From Rhizobium sp. BK602 (GTDB taxonomy: Bacteria > Pseudomonadota > Alphaproteobacteria > Rhizobiales > Rhizobiaceae), in the NCBI RefSeq assembly GCF_014195095.1, contig NZ_JACIBC010000005.1, forward strand, positions 248,001 through 312,000: 64,000 nt of DNA, written 5' to 3'. The notes below the pieces were generated by a model. That model made no database searches, was not told where the DNA came from, and saw only the letters and a list, made by a program, of their open reading frames with translations. Shown in pieces: positions 55,660 through 64,000 of this stretch (positions are counted from its first letter, which is position 1; every line of letters begins with the position of its first letter). Both the position numbers and the translations under genes were made by a program.

Positions 55660-57192
55660 CTATTCGATATCGAAGGAAACGCCCTGCGCCAGCGGCAGAG
55701 CCTTCGAATAGTTGACGGTGTTGGTGGCGCGGCGCATGTAGGCCTTCCAGGCATCGGAGCCGGATTCACGACCGCCACCGGTTTCCTTCTCGCCACCGAA
55801 GGCGCCGCCGATTTCCGCGCCGGACGTGCCGATATTGACGTTGGCGATGCCGCAATCCGAGCCGTCGGCCGCAAGGAAGCGCTCGGCCTCGCGCATGTCG
55901 AGGGTAAAGATCGACGAGGACAGGCCGGCCGCCACGGCATTGTGCTGCACGATGACATCGTCGAAATCGCTGTATTTCATCACGTAGAGGATGGGCGCGA
56001 AGGTCTCCTCCAGCACGGGGCCGACCTGGCTTGCCATCTCGACCAGGGCCGGCTTGACGTAATAGCCGTTCTCATGGCCGGCATCGACGCGTTCGCCGCC
56101 GGTGATGCTGCCGCCCTCGCGCGCAGCTGCCGAAAGCGCCTTCTGCATGTTGTCGAAGGCGGGCTTGTCGATGAGCGGGCCGACGAGGGCCGAGGTTTCA
56201 AGGGGATTGCCGACCGAAACCGAGGAATAGGCCTTCTTCAGGCGCGGCACCAGCTGATCGTAAACGCTCTCATGCACGAAGAGGCGACGCAGGGTCGTGC
56301 AGCGTTGGCCGGCCGTTCCCATCGCTCCGAAGGCGATGGCCCGCAGCGCCATGTCGAGATCGGCCGACGGGCAGACGATGCCGGCATTGTTGCCGCCGAG
56401 TTCGAGAATGGCGCGCGCGAAACGCTTGGCAAGACGCGGGCCGACGTCGCGGCCCATACGCGTCGATCCCGTGGCGGAAACGAGCGGCACCTTCGGATGA
56501 TCGACCAGAACTTCGCCGATGGCGCGATCGCCGACGAGCACCTGCGACAATCCTTCGGGCGCGTCACCGAAACGGGCGAGCGCGCGCTCGAAAAGCGCCT
56601 GCGAGGCAAGCGCGGTCAGCGGCGTCTTCTCCGATGGCTTCCAGACGACGGAATTGCCGCAGACGATGGCAAGCGCCGCATTCCACGCCCAGACGGCAAC
56701 CGGGAAGTTGAAGGCGGAGATCACGCCGACCACGCCGAGCGGATGCCAGGTTTCCATCATGCGGTGGCCGGGGCGCTCGGTGGCGATGGTCAGGCCGTAG
56801 AGCTGGCGGGACAGGCCGACGGCGAAATCGCAGATGTCGATCATCTCCTGCACTTCGCCGAGACCTTCCGAAGGAATCTTGCCGGCCTCGATGGAGACGA
56901 GAAGGCCGAGATCGGCCTTGAAGGCACGCAGCTCCTCGCCGAACAGGCGGATCAGTTCGCCGCGCTTCGGCGCCGGCACCAGCCGCCAGGCGCGGAAGGC
57001 ATCATCGGCCTTGGCGATCTTCACCGCCGCGTCGGCGGCGGAAACGGTCTTGAGGCTCGCGATCCGCTCCCCCGTCACCGGGCTGTAGGACGCCATGTCG
57101 CCGCCGGTATAAAGGTCGCGCGCAACGCCCATCTTCTCGAGCAGCACCGCTGCCTGCTGCGCGACGTTTGTGGTCTTGATCGAAACGTTCAT
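55660..57192 (-). CDS. ALDH7-type aldehyde dehydrogenase (AASADH/AmaB-like)
   Basis: 510 aa, full length for the ALDH family. NAD-binding and catalytic landmarks are FNFPVAVWAWN, VSATGSTRMGRDV, the general base ELGGNNAGI (Glu264) and the nucleophile GTAGQRCTTLRRLF (Cys298). The ETWHPLGVVGVISAFNFP entry and the ELGGNNA variant fit the ALDH7 group, which oxidises alpha-aminoadipic semialdehyde / piperideine-6-carboxylate in lysine breakdown. The coupled aminotransferase downstream agrees with amino-acid catabolism. Confidence 0.85.
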   Translation of the reverse strand: MNVSIKTTNVAQQAAVLLEKMGVARDLYTGGDMASYSPVTGERIASLKTVSAADAAVKIAKADDAFRAWRLVPAPKRGELIRLFGEELRAFKADLGLLVSIEAGKIPSEGLGEVQEMIDICDFAVGLSRQLYGLTIATERPGHRMMETWHPLGVVGVISAFNFPVAVWAWNAALAIVCGNSVVWKPSEKTPLTALASQALFERALARFGDAPEGLSQVLVGDRAIGEVLVDHPKVPLVSATGSTRMGRDVGPRLAKRFARAILELGGNNAGIVCPSADLDMALRAIAFGAMGTAGQRCTTLRRLFVHESVYDQLVPRLKKAYSSVSVGNPLETSALVGPLIDKPAFDNMQKALSAAAREGGSITGGERVDAGHENGYYVKPALVEMASQVGPVLEETFAPILYVMKYSDFDDVIVQHNAVAAGLSSSIFTLDMREAERFLAADGSDCGIANVNIGTSGAEIGGAFGGEKETGGGRESGSDAWKAYMRRATNTVNYSKALPLAQGVSFDIE

Positions 57193-57343
57193 GTCCTGCT
57201 TCCCGTTCTCAACGCTTGCGGCGGTCCGAACTAGCCATCCGAAACCGATCCAAACTGCAGCCGCCCGGGCTGCGATCCGTCAGCCATCCGCCCTCACACC
57301 TGAAGCAAGATGGTTCCAATCACGCATGATATAGACTGGAAAA

Positions 57344-57367
57344 CCGCTTGTCTTATGAGATAAGCGG
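57344..57367 (-). terminator. Hairpin terminator after ABC binding-protein gene
   Basis: CCGCTTGTC pairs with GATAAGCGG (one G-T wobble) around a 6-nt loop. On the minus strand TTTTCC follows the stem. It lies ~110 bp after the stop of the taurine/nitrate-type binding protein and separates that operon from the dehydrogenase gene. It could alternatively be an operator of the dehydrogenase. Confidence 0.6.
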
Positions 57368-57475
57368 CTTTGTTGATGCGAAGCGGGAATGAACTGGTCA
57401 GCCACCCACCGGATGGCCCGAGGCGCCCCCGCCCGGCCTCTTCTTCAACCGGGCGGAATCAACAGCGCTCAGGCT

Positions 57476-58507
57476 TTATATCTTGGCGGCCTTGACGAAG
57501 GTCGGATCGAAGGTCTTGGCATAGGGCACGTCGGCAGAGGCCAATTCCGGATCGAGCGTTTTCAAGACGCTCATCATCGACGTGTAGCCTTCCTCGCTGA
57601 TCATGCCATCGGGCGAATACATCTCCGTCGAATTCTTGAAGGTCTGGATATAGAGATCGCGGTTTCCGAGCAGGTATTCTTCGGGCACGGTGTCGGCCAC
57701 ATCTTCCGGCTTGGCCTGCCCGATCCATTTCAACGCCTTCAGGAAGGCATTGGTGACGCGCTGCGTCGTCACCGGATTGGCCTCGGCGAAACTGCGCTGG
57801 ATATAGACCGTCGCGGCAGGATTGGGGCCACCGAAGAGCGCCCGTGTTCCGGCCTCGGTGCGCGTGTCGATCAGGACGGAGACCTGATCCTCATATTGAA
57901 GCTGGGCGATCACAGGATCGAGATGCGACAGGCCGTCCACTTCGCCGTTCTTGATCGCCGCGACGGCACTGGCGCCGCCGCCGATCCCGATCAGGGCGGC
58001 ATCGGTGGCCGCAAGCCCGTTCTTCTGCAGCGCATATTGCAGCATCAGCGCGGTCGAGGAGCCCGGCGCCGTCACGCCGATCTTGCGGCCCTTGAGATCG
58101 GCCACCGACTTGATCTCGCCGGCGAGCTCCTTGCGCACGGCGATCACGATGCCGGGAAAACGCCCCAGGCCGCAAATGGCGACGATGTCCTGCCCCTTGT
58201 TCTGCATGCGGATCGTATGCTCGTAGGCGCCGGCAACGACATCGACCGAACCGCCGATCAGAGCCTGCAACGACTTGGCACCGCCGGCAAAATCATTGAT
58301 GGTGACGTTCAACCCCTCCTCCTTGAAGAAGCCCTTCTTCTCCGCAATCGTCAGCGGCAGATAATAGAGCAGCGGCTTGCCGCCCACGGCCAGCGTCAGA
58401 TCCGGCTTTTCCGGCTTCGCGTCGTCGGCGATCGCCGGCCCGCTCGCCTGAAGAAAGGCGGCAGCGCCGATGCTGGCCGTGCCGATCAAGAATGTCCTGC
58501 GTTCCAT
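57476..58507 (-). CDS. ABC transporter substrate-binding protein (NMT1/SsuA/TauA-like)
   Basis: 343 aa from MERRTFLIG, chosen because GGAGG lies 5 nt upstream; the reading frame starts four codons earlier at a TTG. A twin-arginine-like signal (ERRTFLIGTASIGAAAF) is followed by PLLYYLPLTIAEKKGFFKEE, INDFAGGAKSLQALIGGSVD and LKGRKIGVTAPGSSTALM, typical of the NMT1/SsuA group that binds sulfonates, nitrate, thiamine precursors or aromatics. First and second positions of its operon are the ATPase and permease, so it is the last gene. Confidence 0.88.
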   Translation of the reverse strand: MERRTFLIGTASIGAAAFLQASGPAIADDAKPEKPDLTLAVGGKPLLYYLPLTIAEKKGFFKEEGLNVTINDFAGGAKSLQALIGGSVDVVAGAYEHTIRMQNKGQDIVAICGLGRFPGIVIAVRKELAGEIKSVADLKGRKIGVTAPGSSTALMLQYALQKNGLAATDAALIGIGGGASAVAAIKNGEVDGLSHLDPVIAQLQYEDQVSVLIDTRTEAGTRALFGGPNPAATVYIQRSFAEANPVTTQRVTNAFLKALKWIGQAKPEDVADTVPEEYLLGNRDLYIQTFKNSTEMYSPDGMISEEGYTSMMSVLKTLDPELASADVPYAKTFDPTFVKAAKI

Positions 58508-58531
58508 GTTTTCCTCCAAGATTGAGATCGT

Positions 58532-59299
58532 CTAATGCCGCCATCGCAGCATATGCTGCTCCACCTTCGTCATCAGCCAGTCGACGACGAGAACGAAGAC
58601 CATCAGCACGAACATGCCGGCAAAGACGCCGGTCACGTCGAACACGCCTTCGGCCTGCTGGATGAGATAGCCCAGCCCTGCGGCGGATCCCAGATATTCG
58701 CCGACCACCGCGCCGACGACGGCAAAGCCGACCGAAGTATGCAGGCTCGAAAACATCCAGGAGAGCGCCGAGGGAATATAGACATGGCGCAGCAGCTGCC
58801 GCTCGTTCATGCCGAGCATGCGGGCATTGGCCAGCACCGTCGGGCTCACTTCCTTCACGCCCTGATAGACGTTGAAGAAGACGATGAAGAAGACCAGCGT
58901 GACGCCGAGCGCCACCTTCGACCAGATACCGAGGCCGAACCACAGCGCGAAGATCGGCGCGAGCACGACGCGCGGCAGGGCATTGGCGGCCTTGACATAG
59001 GGATCGAAAACGGCGGCGACGATAGGACGCCGCGCGAACCAGAAGCCGAAGACCACGCCGCCGATCGCGCCGATGGCAAATGCCAGCAGGGATTCCGACA
59101 GCGTCACCCATAGATGATACCAGATCGAGCCATCGGTGAACCATTTGCCGACCCGCTTGGCGACGCTGAGCGGATCGGCGAAGAAGAAGGCGGCGGTTCG
59201 CGGGTTACCGAAGAGATGCGTCGAGGTCGCGAGATACCAGGCGACGACGATGACGATCGCCACCAGCAATTGGCAGGCAAGGAGCTTCGGTCTGGTCAT
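58532..59299 (-). CDS. ABC transporter permease (SsuC/TauC-like)
   Basis: 255 aa, about six helices. It contains FWFARRPIVAAVFDPYVKAA followed by NALPRVVLAPIFALWFGLGI and the coupling motif NARMLGMNERQLLRHVYIPS. It starts in a 4-bp overlap with the ATPase stop and ends 24 bp before the binding protein start. Channel of the taurine/nitrate-type importer. Confidence 0.9.
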   Translation of the reverse strand: MTRPKLLACQLLVAIVIVVAWYLATSTHLFGNPRTAAFFFADPLSVAKRVGKWFTDGSIWYHLWVTLSESLLAFAIGAIGGVVFGFWFARRPIVAAVFDPYVKAANALPRVVLAPIFALWFGLGIWSKVALGVTLVFFIVFFNVYQGVKEVSPTVLANARMLGMNERQLLRHVYIPSALSWMFSSLHTSVGFAVVGAVVGEYLGSAAGLGYLIQQAEGVFDVTGVFAGMFVLMVFVLVVDWLMTKVEQHMLRWRH

Positions 59300-60162
59300 T
59301 GGGCGACCACGTTGGTCTGCTGATAGGCGGTCATGACTTCCTGGCGCAGCGCATGCCAGATGCTCCTGTGCAGCTCGGTAAAGGCCGGGTCATGGCGGAT
59401 TTCGGCGATATCGCGCGGTCTCGGAATGGAAACGCGGAAATCGCCGATGATCTCCGATCTCGGCCCCGCCGACATGATGACGATGCGGTCGGCAAGCGCG
59501 ATCGCCTCGTCGAGGTCATGCGTGACGAACATCACCGCCTTCTTGTCCTCCGACCAGAGTTTCAGCAGAAGATCGCCCATGATAAGGCGTGTCTGCGCAT
59601 CGAGCGGACCGAACGGTTCATCCATCAGCAGCAGTTTCGGATTGCGAATGAGCACCTGCGCCAATCCGACCCGCTTGCGCTGGCCGCCGGACAGCATGCG
59701 CGGATAACGGTCACCAAAGCCACCAAGACCGACGCGGTCTAGCCATTGCTGCGCCGATACCCGCGCTTCGTCCGCCCGCACCCCGGACACTTCCAGGCCG
59801 ATGGCGACATTTTCAAGCACGGTCTTCCAGGGCATCAGGGAATCCTGCTGAAACAGATAGCCAGCTTCGCGGTTCAGCCCCTTCAGCGGACGCCCGAAAA
59901 TCTCGACTGTCCCGGAGGCGGGCTCCAGCAATCCTGCCGCCACATTGAGCAGCGTCGACTTGCCGCAACCCGTCGGCCCGACGATGGCCAGGAACTCATC
60001 GTCCGCCACATCGAGATCGGTGTCGGCGACCGCGTCGAAGCGCTTGCCGCCGGCGATCCCGAAAGAAATCGACACCTTGTCCAAGCGAACGGCCCGACGA
60101 ACCGCTGTGCCCGCGGTCTCGGCCTGCGATCCAAAATTCTTCAACTCTTCAGAACCCGTCAT
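59296..60162 (-). CDS. ABC transporter ATP-binding protein (SsuB/TauB-like)
   Basis: 288 aa. Walker A GPTGCGKST, Q-loop YLFQQDSLMPWKT, signature MLSGGQRKRVGLAQ and Walker B LLLMDEPFGPLDAQTR are all intact, and the D-loop is followed by a VTHDLDEAIALADRIVIM switch region. First gene of the importer operon. Confidence 0.92.
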   Translation of the reverse strand: MTGSEELKNFGSQAETAGTAVRRAVRLDKVSISFGIAGGKRFDAVADTDLDVADDEFLAIVGPTGCGKSTLLNVAAGLLEPASGTVEIFGRPLKGLNREAGYLFQQDSLMPWKTVLENVAIGLEVSGVRADEARVSAQQWLDRVGLGGFGDRYPRMLSGGQRKRVGLAQVLIRNPKLLLMDEPFGPLDAQTRLIMGDLLLKLWSEDKKAVMFVTHDLDEAIALADRIVIMSAGPRSEIIGDFRVSIPRPRDIAEIRHDPAFTELHRSIWHALRQEVMTAYQQTNVVAQ

Positions 60163-60593
60163 TCAACATGTAGACATCAAGGGGCCGGGCATATCGGAGA
60201 ACACACAAGCAGGATCGCGCGGCAGCGCGCCGCCATCGATCGCGATCCAACCCGCGTCTTGACCATTCGCAAACGCCAGCACGACCATAAGACCGGCCAA
60301 TACCGCTAAACCGCCTTCACGATGACAGGATCGAGCTGGCCGCCTTGCTTCCTCCTCCAAGCAGACCGGAACGTCGCCAATCTGGCATCATGCGAATTAT
60401 TTTTCCATAGGATTTTCGTCGCAAATCGATCGCCGAACCCCGCAGACGATGTTTTCGGCAGCGGCCGTCGCTCACTTCGATGTGGCAAGGCGTGGTTCGC
60501 GTTGAAAGCGAAAAATGGACATTTGCATGGTCCGTGCGTCGCCAAATGGGGTATCCTTGGCCACCATTGCGTCCATCAACGGAGCGAAAGGCA
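60163..60593. promoter_or_regulatory. Divergent intergenic region, ABC importer / DUF1801
   Basis: 431 bp without a convincing gene. It must hold the promoter of the importer operon on the minus strand and that of the DUF1801 pair on the plus strand. Short frames in both directions have no ribosome site or recognisable family. Confidence 0.4.
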
Positions 60594-61022
60594 ATGACCG
60601 GCAAGACATCCGACACGCCGACGCCGCCCCTCCTGTCCGGCGGCAATCCTCAGATCGCCAAGGCCCATGGCGATGCTCCGGTGCAGGCCTATATCGCGGC
60701 CATGCCGGGCTGGAAGAGCGATGCCGGCCGCCATATCGACGCCCTGATCGTGCACGCTGTCCCCGACGTGCGCAAGGCGGTCAAATGGAACTCGCCGCTT
60801 TATGGCATGGAGGATCAGGGCTGGTTCCTCGGCATCCATTGCTTCACGACATACATCAAGGTAGCCTTCTTCCGCGGCGCGTCGCTGCATCCGGTCCCGC
60901 CCGGCGAATCCAAGACTGCGCAGACGCGCTACCTCAACATCCGCGAGACAGATCGGCTCGACGAGGGCCAGTTCGTCGATTGGGTGCGGCAAGCCAGCCG
61001 ATTACCGGGCGAGCGCATGTGA
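60594..61022 (+). CDS. DUF1801 domain protein
   Basis: 142 aa from an ATG with GGAG about 10 nt upstream. It contains DALIVHAVPDVRKAVKWNSP followed by LYGMEDQGWFLGIHCFTTYIK and VAFFRGASL, the usual DUF1801 (YdhG-like) core. The fold is small and cytosolic, with unknown biochemical function. It precedes a second DUF1801 gene by 10 bp, so the two are co-transcribed. Confidence 0.85.
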   Translation: MTGKTSDTPTPPLLSGGNPQIAKAHGDAPVQAYIAAMPGWKSDAGRHIDALIVHAVPDVRKAVKWNSPLYGMEDQGWFLGIHCFTTYIKVAFFRGASLHPVPPGESKTAQTRYLNIRETDRLDEGQFVDWVRQASRLPGERM

Positions 61023-61032
61023 GGAGGCGACA

Positions 61033-61482
61033 ATGGCGAGGGAGGCGACGGCGACCATGACGAAAAGCGGCTCCGAGGAAGGAGAGGTTTCTCCCTCTTT
61101 GCTGATCGATGCGAGGATCAAGGAACTGGGCGACTGGCGCGGCGCGATGCTCGCGCGCGTCCGAGCGCTCATCAAGCAAGCCGATCCGGAGGTGGCCGAA
61201 GAGTGGAAATGGCGCGGCGTTCCGGTGTGGTCGCATGCCGGCATCATCTGCACCGGCGAGACCTACAAGGCCGTCGTAAAACTGACCTTCGCCAAGGGTG
61301 CCGCCCTGCCGGACCCATCCGGCCTGTTCAATTCCAGCCTCGACGGCAACACAAGGCGCGCCATCGACTTCCACAGGGGCGACGTGATCGATGAAGAGGC
61401 ATTGAAGGCACTCATTCGTGCCGCTGTCGCGCTGAACGGGTCGCGGCCACCCTCCGCTGCCCGCAGATCCAAAAGCGCCTGA
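61033..61482 (+). CDS. DUF1801 domain protein, second copy
   Basis: 149 aa. It has RVRALIKQADPEVAEEWKWR, GVPVWSHAGIICTGETYKAV and VKLTFAKGAALPDPSGLFN, a more diverged DUF1801 core than its neighbour, plus a basic tail (RSKSA). It follows the first copy by 10 bp and has GAGGCGAC in front. Function unknown. Confidence 0.85.
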   Translation: MAREATATMTKSGSEEGEVSPSLLIDARIKELGDWRGAMLARVRALIKQADPEVAEEWKWRGVPVWSHAGIICTGETYKAVVKLTFAKGAALPDPSGLFNSSLDGNTRRAIDFHRGDVIDEEALKALIRAAVALNGSRPPSAARRSKSA

Positions 61483-61514
61483 CCGCATCTGCCAAGCCAG
61501 AAGCGCCCCGCCGA

Positions 61515-62063
61515 TCAGAAGGTCGGCGGCGTGCAGGCGCTGATGACTTCGCAAGGAACAGGACCGACGCAGCGAAACCGGTGCGGTCGCCGGCTCTCGA
61601 AATAATAGGCGTCACCCGGCCCCAGAATGCGCCGCTCGTCGTCGACGGTGACCTCCAGCCGCCCCGACAGGATGATGCCTCCCTCCTCACCCTCGTGCAC
61701 GAGCGGCACCTTGCCGGTGTCGGCGCCGGGCTGGTAGCACTCCCGGAGCATTTGCAGGCTGCGGCCGAACAGGCTTTCGCCGACCTGCCGATAGGAGATC
61801 GCGCCCTTGCCGATCTCGACAAGCTCTTCGGCCGCATAAAAGGCCCGCCTCGGGCGCTCGGGCTCGAAGGCGAAGAATTCGGCAAGACCGATGGGGATGC
61901 CGTCGAGGATCCGCTTCAGCGCACCGACCGACGGATTGGAGGAATTCGATTCGATCAGCGAGATCGTCGAATTGGTCACGCCAGCCCGTTTGGCGAGCTC
62001 GCGCTGCGAAAGATTGTGCATCATCCGGAGATGACGCAGGCGATTGCCGATATCGACGGTCAT
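61515..62063 (-). CDS. HTH-cupin transcriptional regulator (PuuR-like)
   Basis: 182 aa from MTVDIGNR; the frame continues upstream, but the natural start fits the family. An N-terminal XRE-type HTH (LRHLRMMHNLSQRELAKRAG, then VTNSTISLIESN) is followed by a C-terminal cupin with HEGEEGGIILSGRLEVTV and GPGDAYYFESRRPHRF. PuuR-like regulators sense amines or amino acids. It is divergent from the class III aminotransferase gene, which is its likely target. Confidence 0.9.
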   Translation of the reverse strand: MTVDIGNRLRHLRMMHNLSQRELAKRAGVTNSTISLIESNSSNPSVGALKRILDGIPIGLAEFFAFEPERPRRAFYAAEELVEIGKGAISYRQVGESLFGRSLQMLRECYQPGADTGKVPLVHEGEEGGIILSGRLEVTVDDERRILGPGDAYYFESRRPHRFRCVGPVPCEVISACTPPTF

Positions 62064-62206
62064 GCGATGCGTTTCACCTGTTGCGAATATCGAACAATAC
62101 AAAACTGTGATGATTAGAATCAATAGGTTGCAGAAAGCCAGAAAAGGACTTGTTGGATTTTGAAAATCGCCGAAACTCCGCGCACGCTTCATAAGGAGAT
62201 ATAGCG
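62064..62206. promoter_or_regulatory. Divergent promoter region, PuuR-like / aminotransferase
   Basis: 143 bp between divergent starts, AT-richer than its surroundings around 62085-62165. It is the expected operator site of the PuuR-like protein. AAGGAGAT at its right end is the aminotransferase ribosome site. Confidence 0.45.
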
Positions 62207-63541
62207 ATGGACCAGATCAACATGTCCAACCGGCCGTCCCTGGATAATTTCTGGATGCCGTTCACGGCGAACCGGCAATTCAAGGCAGCACCCCGCCTGC
62301 TCGCCTCGGCCGAGGGGATGTATTACACCGATGTCGACGGCAACAAGGTGCTGGACGGAACCTCGGGTCTCTGGTGCGTCAATGCCGGTCACGGACGCAA
62401 GCGCATCGCCGACGCCGTTGCCCATCAGCTTCTGGAGATGGATTTCGCGCCGACCTTCCAGATGGGCCATCCGATCGCCTTCGACTTTGCCGAGAAGCTG
62501 GCGAAGATCGCCCCCGGCGGGCCGGGCGCCAAGCTGGATCGGGTCTTCTTCACAGGTTCCGGTTCCGAATCCGTGGACACGGCGCTGAAGATCGCCATCG
62601 CCTATCAGCGCTCCATCGGCCAGGGCACGCGCACCCGCGTCATCGGCCGCGAGAAGGGCTATCACGGCGTTGGCTTCGGCGGCATTTCCGTCGGCGGCCT
62701 CGTCAACAACCGCCGTGTCTTCCCGCAGATCCCCGCCGATCATATGCGCCATACGCTCGACATCGAGCGCAACGGCTTCTCCAAGGGGCTGCCGCAGCAT
62801 GGCGTCGAGCTGGCCGAGGATCTCGAGCGCCTCGTCGCCCTGCATGGCGCCGAAACCATCGCCGCCGTCATCGTCGAGCCGATGTCCGGTTCGGCCGGCG
62901 TGATCCTGCCGCCGAAGGGTTATCTGGAGCGCCTGCGCGCCATCGCCGACAAATACGGCATCCTGCTGATCTTCGACGAAGTCATCACCGGCTTCGGTCG
63001 TCTGGGCACGCCTTTCGCCACCGATTATTTCGGCGTCGTGCCCGATCTCGTCACGGCGGCGAAGGGCCTCACCAACGGCGCCATTCCGATGGGCGCGGTC
63101 TTTGCCAGCCGCAAGGTATACGACGCCCTGATGACCGGCCCGGAAAACCAGATCGAGCTCTTCCACGGCTATACCTATTCCGGCCATCCGGTGGCGAGCG
63201 CCGCCGGCATCGCCACGCTGGAGATCTATGAGGAAGAAGGCCTGCTGACGCGCGGTGCGGCGCTTGCCGAAACCTGGCAGGAGGCGCTGCATTCGCTGAA
63301 GGACCTGCCGCATGTGGTCGATATCCGTAACCTCGGGCTCGTCGGCGCGATCGAACTTGCGCCGCGCGACGGCGCTCCCGGCACGCGCGCCTACGACGTT
63401 TTCGTCGATTGCTTCCGCAATGGCCTGCTGATCCGCGTCACCGGCGATATTATCGCGCTGTCGCCGCCCTTGATCATCGAGGCCGACGAGATCGGAAAGA
63501 TCGTGTCGATCCTCGCCGATGCGCTGAAGCGCGCGCAGTAA
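62207..63541 (+). CDS. Class III omega-amino acid:pyruvate aminotransferase
   Basis: 444 aa. Fold type I, class III: TSGLWCVNAGHGRKRIADAV, FFTGSGSESVDTALKIA, the aspartate in LLIFDEVITGFGRLG and the PLP lysine in LVTAAKGLTNGA (Lys286). It is closest to beta-alanine/omega-amino acid-pyruvate aminotransferases (putrescine and GABA relatives use the same group). A strong AAGGAGAT ribosome site lies 6 nt upstream. With the divergent PuuR-like regulator this suggests amine or omega-amino acid catabolism. Confidence 0.92.
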   Translation: MDQINMSNRPSLDNFWMPFTANRQFKAAPRLLASAEGMYYTDVDGNKVLDGTSGLWCVNAGHGRKRIADAVAHQLLEMDFAPTFQMGHPIAFDFAEKLAKIAPGGPGAKLDRVFFTGSGSESVDTALKIAIAYQRSIGQGTRTRVIGREKGYHGVGFGGISVGGLVNNRRVFPQIPADHMRHTLDIERNGFSKGLPQHGVELAEDLERLVALHGAETIAAVIVEPMSGSAGVILPPKGYLERLRAIADKYGILLIFDEVITGFGRLGTPFATDYFGVVPDLVTAAKGLTNGAIPMGAVFASRKVYDALMTGPENQIELFHGYTYSGHPVASAAGIATLEIYEEEGLLTRGAALAETWQEALHSLKDLPHVVDIRNLGLVGAIELAPRDGAPGTRAYDVFVDCFRNGLLIRVTGDIIALSPPLIIEADEIGKIVSILADALKRAQ

Positions 63542-63560
63542 GCCGCTAAACTCCAAAGTA

Positions 63561-63588
63561 TCTGACCGGCGGACCCTCGCCGGTCAGA
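63561..63588. terminator. Bidirectional hairpin terminator
   Basis: An 11-bp perfect stem (63561-63571 with 63578-63588, TCTGACCGGCG) has a 6-nt loop. It lies 20 bp after the aminotransferase stop and in front of the convergent LysR gene. Flanking T runs are short. Confidence 0.65.
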
Positions 63589-63631
63589 ACTAGCATGGGC
63601 GCCATCCCCCCCAACGGCTCGTCGGGAACGA

Positions 63632-64000
63632 TCACACCGCCCCGTCCTTGCGATGCCGTCGTACGCTCTCGATGAAGCGCTGGACGACCCCGGACGGGGT
63701 CTCATCGCGATAGGCGAGATGCAACGGCGCGATCAGGCCCGCCGATGTCTCGATCCGGAAATAGGCGACGCCATTGGCTTCGAGACGCGCCATGGATTCG
63801 GGAACGACCGAGATCCCGAGGCTCGCGGCGACAAGGCTCAGCGTCGACAGCATGCGCGGCGCTTCCTGGCCGATCCGCGGGCTGAAGCCGGCCGCGCGGC
63901 AGGCCGCGATAATGCTGTCATACAATCCCGGACCGGATGGGCGGCGGTAGAGGATGAAGGTCTCGTTTGCCAGGCCGAGAAGCGGAAGACGTCGCGGTGA
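63632..64000 (-). CDS. LysR family transcriptional regulator, C-terminal part (cut by window edge)
   Basis: At least 122 codons are open to the right edge of the window, with no start codon needed inside. The visible part is the second half of a LysR effector domain: ETFILYRRPSGPGLYDSI, CRAAGFSPRIGQEAPRMLST, LSLVAASLGISVVPESMARL and PLHLAYRDETPSG. The HTH lies outside the window. It is convergent with the aminotransferase, so it is probably not its divergent regulator. Confidence 0.88.
   Translation of the reverse strand, partial: SPRRLPLLGLANETFILYRRPSGPGLYDSIIAACRAAGFSPRIGQEAPRMLSTLSLVAASLGISVVPESMARLEANGVAYFRIETSAGLIAPLHLAYRDETPSGVVQRFIESVRRHRKDGAV

Noticed and set aside
60163..60360. 65-codon minus-strand frame with a hydrophobic stretch upstream of the ATPase gene
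   Set aside because: No ribosome site or similarity; the hydrophobic run is short and the frame ends directly at the ATPase start.
60322..60597. 91-codon plus-strand frame before the DUF1801 genes
   Set aside because: Composition and codon use look random, and its end overlaps the ribosome site and start of the DUF1801 gene.

Overview
The window reads as a Rhizobiaceae replicon segment (Rhizobium/Sinorhizobium/Agrobacterium type). The evidence is the high G+C content, two SyrB-like proteins, a RopA/Omp2b-type porin, a BgsB/BgsA-like beta-glucan synthase pair, an ExoY-like sugar transferase, and many ABC uptake operons with ATGA start/stop overlaps. I found no tRNA, rRNA, CRISPR array, insertion sequence or phage gene.

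Layout. 1-4.2 kb: two SyrB-like genes, a metallophosphoesterase followed by a phosphopantetheinyl transferase on the minus strand, a hypothetical protein and a VOC-family protein. 4.2-13.8 kb: a spacer with a tandem repeat, a palindrome and a collapsed flavin-monooxygenase remnant. An ABC importer operon with a luciferase-like monooxygenase follows (probably organosulfur or a similar substrate), then a ketopantoate-reductase-like gene, a TetR regulator, a GST and a minus-strand TerC protein.

14.7-32.3 kb: an exopolysaccharide locus with an unusual acyl-carrier module. The plus-strand operon exoY-like, GT2, Wzz/GumC, Wzy, Wzx and Wza-like has the parts of a Wzx/Wzy pathway. Its flippase is fused in frame to a GH16 glycanase. 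On the minus strand, asparagine synthase, acyl carrier protein, AMP-forming ligase, NAD-synthase-like amide synthetase and thioesterase form a separate carrier-protein and amidation pathway. A PrmC-like methyltransferase and a LuxR-type regulator with a degenerate receiver lie between the two halves. The PPTase at 2.3-3.0 kb could activate the carrier protein.

32.6-42.4 kb: an MFS exporter with a C-terminal monooxygenase-like domain, a redox locus (azoreductase, DoxX, DODA-type dioxygenase, divergent LysR), the major porin, YigZ and the tail-specific protease Prc. 42.4-48.4 kb: a BMP-type (nucleoside-like) ABC transporter operon that contains an amidase. 48.7-54.2 kb: a chemoreceptor and the bgsBA-like mixed-linkage beta-glucan synthase genes. 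54.4-64 kb: an aminotransferase with an ALDH7-type dehydrogenase, a taurine/nitrate-type ABC importer, two DUF1801 proteins, a cupin-HTH regulator divergent from a class III omega-aminotransferase, and a LysR gene cut by the window edge.

The points most worth following are the carrier-protein/amidation module inside the EPS locus, the Wzx-GH16 fusion, and the PPTase-phosphoesterase pair, which resembles mycobacterial PptT/PptH.
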